DNA of 64,000 nucleotides. Source: Brassica napus (lineage: Eukaryota; Streptophyta; Magnoliopsida; Brassicales; Brassicaceae). The notes under the pieces are model-generated. The model made no database searches and was not told the origin of the DNA. It saw only the letters and a list, made by a program, of their open reading frames with translations. The stretch covers positions 4,086,162 through 4,150,161 of the forward strand of contig NC_063435.1 of assembly GCF_020379485.1 (NCBI RefSeq). The letters are read 5' to 3'. The translations under genes were made by a program, and so were the position numbers. Shown in pieces: positions 56,341-64,000 of this stretch (its first letter is position 1; each line of letters begins with the position of its first letter).

Positions 56341-58611
56341 ATGGCTAGAGAAAACCCACTGATGAGTTTCTCCTTCAGTCTCAGATACCTCTGTCACTTC
56401 ACTCTCCTCATCTCTGTCCTCTCTTTCGTCTCTTTCCTCTTCAGACACAACACCACACTCTGTTCTTTTCCTTACGACCACAATCCCAACACTGATCACA
56501 CATTCGACCACACCCACGACAACGAAACCATCGATCTTCTTACCTTCTCTTCCGCTTGGAACCATCTCACTTTCTCCCCGTCCAAACCGAACAAGATTCT
56601 CAAGATCGCTGTAGTGGTTAAAAAATGGCCGCAGAAATCACAAGCTGGTGGGCTCGAGAGGCACGCGCTTACGCTGCACCTCGCTCTAGCTAATCGTGGC
56701 CATGAGGTTCATGTTTTCACCGCAGCGTCTCCGTCCTTCCCTGAGTATGGACTGAAAAATCTTCGGTTTCATCTCTCTGAGCCAACCTCCGGTGGATATC
56801 TCGATCAAGCTTCCCTCTCGCAAGAGCTTCAGGTAGACATAGAATTTTAAAATTGCTTCTGCGTTTGTACCGCGTCGGTGGTTTGGACACCAATGCTTTG
56901 CGTTTCCCCCCTTTTTGCGTTTTCATCCAATATTTAATTTTCAACCCCTTTTTGGTAAAAAAAAACAAAAAAATATATATTAAAATACCATAAGTTAGCT
57001 ATTATTTTTCAAAAATAACAATAAAAAATACTCTAACATTTTAAGGATTTAGTGATTATTCAAGTTCAGTATTAAGGAGTGGGTTTGGTTTTTAAACTTT
57101 CATAAATTATTGTTAAACATTTATGAATGATTTAAGAGAGTTAATTTAGTTTTTTTTTTATCATAAATTTATGATATTTATGAAAATTTAAAAGTAAATT
57201 TGGAAAGTCTATCAAATTTGTGGTAAAATTAGAATTCTTCCAGAAACAACTACAATATTTTATTTTCTGTAATTACTTAACTAATTTTCAGTAAATTGAT
57301 TCTATTTGGTTTTAATCGTCACTTTATTCTTGCCCCGAGTATCTAGTGGCAAATTTTTTGACTAGGCATCTGCATTTTGAATTATGTAAACAGCTTATAT
57401 TTATTTTATTTTTTTGTTAAAATGTACTAATTTGGACATTCAAATCGTTTTTTTATATTTATTTCTGTATATTTACATAAAAAGCTTTGTATAAATAGAA
57501 AGCTTTATGTAATTAAAAACATATGACTGTCGACTTGTAGTAAAGCGAAAGCTCATAATTGGTGAATTTTTTTTTCCGAAAATCACAGACGCAGAACGCT
57601 AGTGGAAGACCATTTGATGTGGTTCACACAGAGAGCGTCGGGCTTCTCCACACACGAGCCAAGAACCTCCCAAACGTGGTCGCGTCGTGGCATGGTATCG
57701 CTTACGAGACGTTTCATTCCGACATAATCCAAGAACTCCTCCGTCAAGCGGACGTCGCCGCCGGAGCAGAAGCAGAACAGCCACCGCCTTCCGCTCCAGC
57801 TCTTACGGAGCGAGCGAAGCGTGTCGTGGAGGAAGTCAAGTTCTTCCAACGTTACGCTCACCACGTGGCAACTAGCGATCACTGCGGCGACGTGCTCAAG
57901 AGGATCTACATGATTCCCGAGGAACGCGTCCACATCGTACTAAACGGCGTCGACGAGAGCGTTTTCAAACCTGACGTTTCGAAACGCGAGAGTTTCAGAG
58001 AGAGATTCGGCGTTAGAAGCGTCGCCAAGAACAGAGAGCCTCCTCTGGTTCTTGGAATCGCGGGGAGGTTGGTTAAAGACAAAGGCCATCCTTTGATGTT
58101 ATCAGCTTTGAAACGTGTGTTTGAAGAAAACAAGAAAGCGCGAGAAAACGTCGTCGTTTTAGTGGCGGGAGATGGTCCATGGGGGAACAGATATAAAGAA
58201 CTCGGGTCTAGTAACGTGATCGTTCTTGGACCGTTGGATCAAGAAAAGCTAGCGGAGTTCTACAATGCCATCGATGTGTTTGTGAACCCGACGCTTCGAG
58301 CTCAGGGGCTTGATCACACTCTTTTGGAAGCTATGGTTTCAGGCAAACCAGTCTTAGCCACGAGGCTAGCGAGTATCACTGGGTCCGTGGTCGTTGGTCC
58401 GCATTTGGGATACACTTTCTCGCCCAACGTGGAGTCTCTCGCGGAGGCGATTTCACGAGTTGTTAGTGATGGAAGAGAGGAGCTGGAGAGGAAAGGCAAG
58501 GAGGCACGTAAACGATCGTTGAGGCTTTTCACTGCGTCTAAAATGGCTGATGCGTATGAGAGGTTGTTTCTTTGCATTTCGGATAAGAGTTACTGTACAA
58601 TACAAGCTTGA
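56341..58611 (+). CDS. family-1/GT4-type glycosyltransferase, membrane-anchored (At5g59070-like)
   Basis: Two exons, 56341-56832 and 57589-58611, separated by a 756-bp AT-rich intron, give 504 residues. Residues about 17-35 (HFTLLISVLSFVSFLFRH) form a signal anchor, suggesting a type II membrane protein of the secretory system. The GT4 N-terminal domain begins KILKIAVVVKKWPQKSQAGG and includes HEVHVFTAASP. The C-terminal donor-binding domain contains GIAGRLVKDKGHPLMLSAL, VAGDGPWGNRYKEL, and LLEAMVSGKPVLA, the usual glycosyltransferase group 1 motif. The ATG has a strong context (CCATGG). The sugar donor and acceptor cannot be read from sequence. Gene order matches At5g59070 next to tRNA-Asp in A. 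thaliana, by memory. Confidence 0.92.
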
Positions 58612-59033
58612 TACATTTGAGCTATAGTTATACTGGTAGAGTTATTACTAATCATTTGGTAAAACATGAAAGATGTGATGTTCTGTAAGAAGAAGATTAA
58701 TTTTACATGCGTTGGTTCCTACATAAAGATGTCTGGTTTGGTCACTTGTTTGAGTTGGTAAAATTCTAAATTTTTCATATTTTTGTTGAACGTGAGACAT
58801 AGAAAAGCAGAGAAAACACTGACACAGTTGATTAGAACAAGTACTAGACAAATCTATTCAAGACACTTTTACTAGGAGATCTCTTTATATTATTTTTAAT
58901 ATTAGAAATCGCCTAATATTTTTTCTGCATAAAGTTATTTATACAAAGTCTTGGTTCGGTAGATAATAGTACTTGGCTTGAGCTTCATGGGGTTTGTGGA
59001 GATATTTACAAGGAAACTAAAGGAACTGGTTCT
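58612..59033. other. convergent 3' flanks
   Basis: Short AT-rich spacer between the glycosyltransferase gene (plus) and the small serine-rich gene (minus), whose 3' ends face each other. No gene seen. Confidence 0.4.
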
Positions 59034-59726
59034 TCAGTAATAAAGAGAACCTTGCCACCAGTTTCCTCTTGAAACATCTTGCGAGTTCTGTCCATTAGCA
59101 TCGCCTTCTCCGCTTCTAAGACGCTCGTTTTTTACCTGGAAAATGGTTACTCTGATCAGTCAAGTCCTATTTGTTTTTTTTTATTTTAAAAACAGTGATT
59201 ACCAAAATATACATAAATTAAGTAGACTCACTGAAGGGTAAGTTTGGTTGGTGGTGGATCGAGAGTATACGTCTTGACCACCGTAGTAAAGAGAAGAGCT
59301 TAGATGACATGGCTCAACTCTGTCTCCTTGCGTAGTTGAAGATTCTCTACGTTGAGCTGTGTGAGAAAACATATTCGTTAGAAAAACAGAGCTATTCCTT
59401 ATTCAAGAAAAACATAGTAGTTTGAGACTAAGTAGACAAAGAAGAGGTTTTCTTCCTCTCTAACCTTGTGGGCCATGTTTGAAGCTTGGACCATCTCTTG
59501 CAACGTCCTGAGAAATCAAATCAAGAAACTGAAGTTTAAGTCTCTGATCACTCAAAAAATAAAATTAGAAGAAAAGGAAGGTAATAAATATAACCTTGGA
59601 GGGATGAGGGAAAATGGAAGAGAAGATTCCAGAGGAAGAAGATGGCGGCGAAGGATCTTTGAAGCCAAAGACTTCGGCGGTGAAAGAAGAAGAACTTGAT
59701 GATCCTACTCGTCCTTTACCTTCCAT
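59034..59726 (-). CDS. small serine-rich protein, SIS-like (At5g59080-like)
   Basis: Four exons on the minus strand (59726-59595, 59507-59465, 59356-59232, 59135-59034) with GT-AG introns give 133 residues. The N terminus MEGKGRVGSSSSSSFTAE is followed by VFGFKDPSPPSSSSGIFSSI. Later come EPCHLSSSLYYGGQDVYSRS and the C-terminal GNWWQGSLYY. I recall these three conserved blocks from a plant family that includes the A. thaliana salt-induced serine-rich protein SIS (At5g02020); At5g59080 fits the synteny. No enzymatic domain, signal peptide or membrane segment is seen. None of the exons is long enough to stand out as an open frame; the model rests on splice phases that all match. Confidence 0.82.
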
Positions 59727-59729
59727 TAA

Positions 59730-60660
59730 TAACTGTCAAAGCTTATACTCTTATCACTTTGAAACAGATTCTCTTTGTGATTCTTTTTATGTTAAGAGAA
59801 CTAGAATGAAGAAGAGGACAGTTCTGTAATGTTTGTATAATGACATGATCACAATGGGGGTATATATACATAGTGCTACAAGGAATTAGTTTATGGTGAT
59901 AGTGGAGCCATTGTGATCATGATCCTCATCATCATCATCCATCAAGAAAAAGAATCCCCTTATTATGTGTATGTTCTCTCTTCTTGATGTCGAAAGGACT
60001 ATTGCTTCTTTTTCATTTCTATTTATAAATTATTTCAATTTTATTTTTCTTGCTTGAGAAACTTAGAAGCTTCGCTATCTTTCTTCTTTGCCGTTCTTTA
60101 TAGTTAGTGCTTAACTTTTGTTTTCAATTGTAACGATTTATTTCAAAATTTTCTATATATTTTGTTGTTGAAAACGTACTGAAAATTTTGGATTCTTTAT
60201 TTCTTCTGGATAGAGACACAAACAGTGAGATTCTTCTCAGACTTCTTCAATGTTCAGTGTTTCTCTTGTAATAACATAAAGAGATATCTTAAAGAGGATA
60301 AGTCCGGCGTCGGATTCTCATGTCGGACCAATGATCTGTCGCCACGTGTTATTCCGAGGATAAGTTGCCGACCCTTCTTTATCACATAGGGCCAAAGTGG
60401 AAAAGAAAACAGAAGAACTTGAGCTTCTTTAACTCGCACGCATGATCCGTTTTTTTAGATATGAAATAGCTGCCTTTTAACTTTTTAAATAATACGAAAA
60501 GCATTATGCCCAAAACAATACTATTATATTGGTTTTAACTTTTTATCTATAAAATTATTTTAGCATTAATAAAAGAACATATGATCAAAGACAAGAAGAT
60601 TAGGTCCACAGAAATTTTCCACTTGATGAAGTCTATTCGTTTTCTTCTTCTTTATCTTGA
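59730..60660. other. intergenic DNA, nothing recognised
   Basis: It includes the presumed promoter of the minus-strand small serine-rich gene. No other gene, RNA or transposon terminus is seen. Confidence 0.35.
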
Positions 60661-60661
60661 A

Positions 60662-62049
60662 CTAGTGTTACTCCGGTGCTAATGCACGGATCAAATTTAT
60701 TTTAATTATTTTTATCATAATTTTGAATTAAAATAAATTAGTGTTTTTTTACACATTTTATAAACATGGATAATATTGAAACAAATCGTCTGGAAACTGT
60801 TTTACAGAATTACTGATGTTTTTAAAATAGATGTGCTGATATATATTTGTAAGTATTTTATATCAAATCTATTTTTGCATTTTATTATATTTTATGTCAA
60901 GTCTATTTTTGCAATTTATATAGAATTATTTTCTCACGTCTATTTTTTGGTCATTATTCTACATTTTCTATTTTTCAGTGATGTTCTATTTGCTTCTGCA
61001 CTTTTTATGAGAGAAAGTACAAATTTGACAACACTATATAAAAATAACAAAATCAAAAGTCTTTGCTGAATCAAAAGTAAAGAAAAAAATTTCACCACGT
61101 TCTTATAAGATTTTAATTACACAAAAAAAAATATGGAAGACTAACCTGCTGAGTTTTAGGTCTTCACCTAAATAATAGACATGGTTCTTCTCGTTTCCTT
61201 TATCACCCGAATCTCTTAGACCTATTTGATGCTTCCTCGTTATCCCTGACATTATTTTTTCTTCATAGTACTTCTCAAGTTTTTAGGGCTCTGTAAGTGT
61301 GGTTTAAAGTAAGCCTCTTACCCTCCTCTGAATTATATCACCTGCAAATTGAGAATAAGTTAAGTCCAATATCTAAAATAACAAAAGGAAAGAAATATAT
61401 AGTATCAGTGACATTTTTATTTGAAATGCTAAAATTGATGAAAAAGCTAGGTACTTACTTTCAAAAGTAAAACATACCCATTTTGTATATAACAGAGCTA
61501 GCTGAAGATGCGTATTGTCTTATTGATACCTTTGTTTCTGACAAAGCTTTCATCTCCCATTCTTTATTGAAGAGTTAAGCTTTAAAGCATACAACTTAAA
61601 AGATGTGAAACAAAAAAATAAAAGATTAATAATTTAGAATAAGAACAAACTAAATTCAAACGAACCACAACCAGTGATGGAGCTTTTAATCATAAACTTA
61701 TATGGATTTTTTGCTTTCATCAAAGATCTAAAGAATATGAAAACATGGAAACACAAAAAGAGAGATGAAAGCGTGAGAAAAAGAGATTAACAGAGAGTAA
61801 AACTAATAGATCAAAACTATATAAATAATAAAACAGTTTTTAATCAGTTTTTAATCGTGATTTCAAGTTTTGAACGTGGGAGTGATATCTGAGGAAATTT
61901 AGGGACTTTTAGTATATTTTTAGAATTTCAGAAATTAAGATCAAAACTAATTTTTTGTCGACATTTTTATTTTTATTTTTGTTTTGCAAAATTTTGCCAC
62001 ATGTCAAATTCTAATTCGCCAGGCGACTTGCGCTTTAGTATATAAAGGA
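60662..62049 (-). mobile_element. non-autonomous Helitron, about 1.4 kb, with an exon-like insert
   Basis: On the minus strand the element begins TCCTTTATATACTAAAGC directly after an A (62050) and ends with a hairpin region (CCGTGC...GCACCGG) followed by GTAACACTAG and then T (60661). This fits Helitron ends and insertion between A and T without target duplication. No RepHel frame is present. The interior contains a minus-strand stretch at about 61146-61283 reading KLEKYYEEKIMSGITRKHQ and on to YYLGEDLKLSR before a GT donor, which looks like a captured exon. Confidence 0.6.
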
Positions 62050-62054
62050 TGCTC

Positions 62055-64000
62055 ACAAATCAAGCATTTGGAAAATATCAAAAAATTTCAAAAAAGCAAA
62101 GAGTTATGAAAAAATATATTTTCGGAAATTAATAAATTTAGTCAAAATCAAGATATGCAAAAAAAATTCTTTCATGAAATTGTTATGAAAAGATGTATCA
62201 ATTTTTTTTAACAATAAAATAGTTTTAATGTAAATTTGTTTTAGTTTCATGATATAAACTTTAGTGCCGTCCTTGGTAGGTCAAACCTAAAAAAAGCCTA
62301 CAACAAAGCATTAGATTTTAGAATTCAGATAATCTAAAATTTATCCAAACTGTTTTAAGATAATTTTGTTAATAAAAGTATGGTGGTTTAGTAAAAAACT
62401 GAAACTGATTTCTATCTATGGGAATTAAAATTTAGATCTCAAATTTCGAGAGAATAACAAAAAGAATGAACAAGTATCTGATTATTTTCGAAAATATGTA
62501 ATCTTTCAATACAGTTGAAACTCTATATATAAGTATTTGATAAATTAATATATATTAAATTTATAAATTTATCAATCTCAAATTCGGCTAATTCAAAATA
62601 TGATACAAGTCGATAAAATAATAAATTTAGAAGATTCGATGCAAATATTTGGTCCCATAAAATGATTAATTAATCATTTATATATATAATTTATATATTT
62701 AAAAATAATACAGTTTTAGTACCCACAATAAAGTTTATTTCTATTTTTGTAAGATTTTATAATATTTTGACGATATTTCATAAAATTATATGTAAAAAAA
62801 AAATTTAAATTATATGATGCATATTTCATATACATCAAATAATATAATAAAAATAATATAAAAGTTAAATTTACAAAATTTAATGAATATATAAAAAATG
62901 AAATCAAAATTTTTAGTTTACAAGAAAGTTATTTTAAAATATAGAAATGTAAAAGAATTTTTGTAAACTAATAATTCTATAAATTAATAAAATATTATAG
63001 TAACAACATTATTATTTTACATAGTTGCCCTTTTATTGATATAAACCGATATTTTACATAGTTTTTTTTATACTGACAAAAAAAAGAATCTTACTCGCAA
63101 AGTATCACGTGATATGATACACGTCGTTGACGCGTAGTTGGGAACAGAGATTCGGTTCCGGGGAATTATATCCAAAGATATAGCTGATAATAATACTTTA
63201 GATATCTCAAATTGGACAAAAATTCTAGCTGCCTTGAAAATTTGTAACATTAATGGTATTTTGTGTATATTTTTAAAAGCGTCATAAAAAATACATATGT
63301 TGTGGATATACATACATATTTACTCAAAGATTAGTGTATGCATTACACAAACAAGTATTGTCATATGTAAATTTATATATACGGAGTGTAGCTTTTTTTT
63401 TGGACAACATATACGGAATGATAGTTAAAAGCATCTTTTTTTTTATCAACAGTTAAAAGCATCTAAAGACTGAGAACGGTTGTCCATTTGGATAAGAGAT
63501 AGATTCTCGTGTAAGAGATTCTTCTCACTGGTCCCTATCTTACTGCCGGACGGAAGTCGATAATATACAGACACAATATATAGTATAAAATTATGTGTGT
63601 GTATGTGGCTATGTATATGCAAGCATGAGCTCATGTGTTATGAGTATATGTATATGTATGCTTTGTTGAGGTATATGTATATGTAAAGGGATGTGTTAAT
63701 AAAAATGATCGGTTATTTATGAAATAGCCAAAAACCCAAAATTAAAATTTTAGAGAGAAAACAGAGTGATAGAAAGAAAAAAAGAGGAGAAAGAATATGA
63801 TTTTGGTTAGTTGGTGAACTTTAGTTTTTTTTTTTGTTAGTGAGTGCAATGTCTGTAATAAGATTTCAAAAGAGATTTTTGTATAGTCTTATATCAAGTA
63901 ATTTATGTTAATGGTCTTACATCGTGTTCCAAAACGTTAAAAAAAAAAACTGAAAATATACTTGATTGGGGATTGATTACACATAAAGCTTTAGGGATAA
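62055..64000. other. AT-rich terminal region, no gene seen
   Basis: Long A/T tracts with no credible coding frame. A perfect 12-bp palindrome TATCACGTGATA containing a G-box lies at about 63103-63114. TATATGTATATGTATG simple repeats occur near 63645-63685. Confidence 0.4.

Noticed and set aside
59466..59829. Plus-strand frames over the small serine-rich gene
   Set aside because: They are antisense shadows; the minus-strand exons join in phase and match a recalled plant family.

Overview
This is a plant nuclear window, almost certainly from the mustard family and most likely Brassica or a close relative. The genes have short AT-rich introns with plant-type splice sites. From memory of A. thaliana proteins, the gene set matches one stretch of chromosome 5 (At5g59030 to At5g59340), and the repeat landscape (hAT, Harbinger and Stowaway MITEs, Helitrons, a transposon packed with E2F-type sites) is Brassica-like. 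Locus numbers were recalled, not searched.

Layout. 1-7.2 kb is AT-rich intergenic DNA with a diverged tandem repeat and two abutting Harbinger-like MITEs, one carrying a LINE fragment. 7.3-8.4 kb is the homeobox gene WOX2. 8.4-15.3 kb holds a Helitron, a nested transposon pair and a Stowaway MITE. 15.3-20.9 kb holds two lipid-transfer protein genes in head-to-head orientation. 21.8-27.7 kb is a UBC7-type ubiquitin-conjugating enzyme gene split by a complete Copia retrotransposon with identical LTRs, inserted exactly at a splice donor. 29.5-31.4 kb is a nine-exon UDP-xylose synthase gene (UXS3). 31.9-32.6 kb is a hAT-type element with a perfect 8-bp target duplication.

33.3-41.5 kb is a 2.5-kb unit repeated three times, each carrying one NAC-domain gene. 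Copy 1 is broken by a LINE, copy 2 is open over 266 codons and copy 3 is frameshifted. 43.6-47.1 kb is a divergent pair of copper transporter genes (COPT1 and COPT3). 48.7-50.3 kb is a transposon-like block filled with a ~27-bp satellite of E2F-type TTTCCCGC sites. 51.2-52.0 kb has two exons of an unrecognised gene. 53.7-54.5 kb is a conserved plant gene of unknown function, 55.88 kb is tRNA-Asp(GTC), 56.3-58.6 kb is a family-1 glycosyltransferase gene and 59.0-59.7 kb is a small serine-rich protein gene. 60.7-62.0 kb is a second Helitron with an exon-like insert, and 62-64 kb is AT-rich with no gene seen.

The genes are unrelated housekeeping and developmental genes rather than one pathway. 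The gene order runs down in A. thaliana numbering (59340 to 59290) and then up (59030 to 59080), which suggests an inversion breakpoint between UXS3 and COPT1, where the NAC triplication sits. The most notable items are the Copia insertion at the UBC7 splice donor, the NAC triplication, the E2F-site satellite, and two introns that appear to use GC donors.
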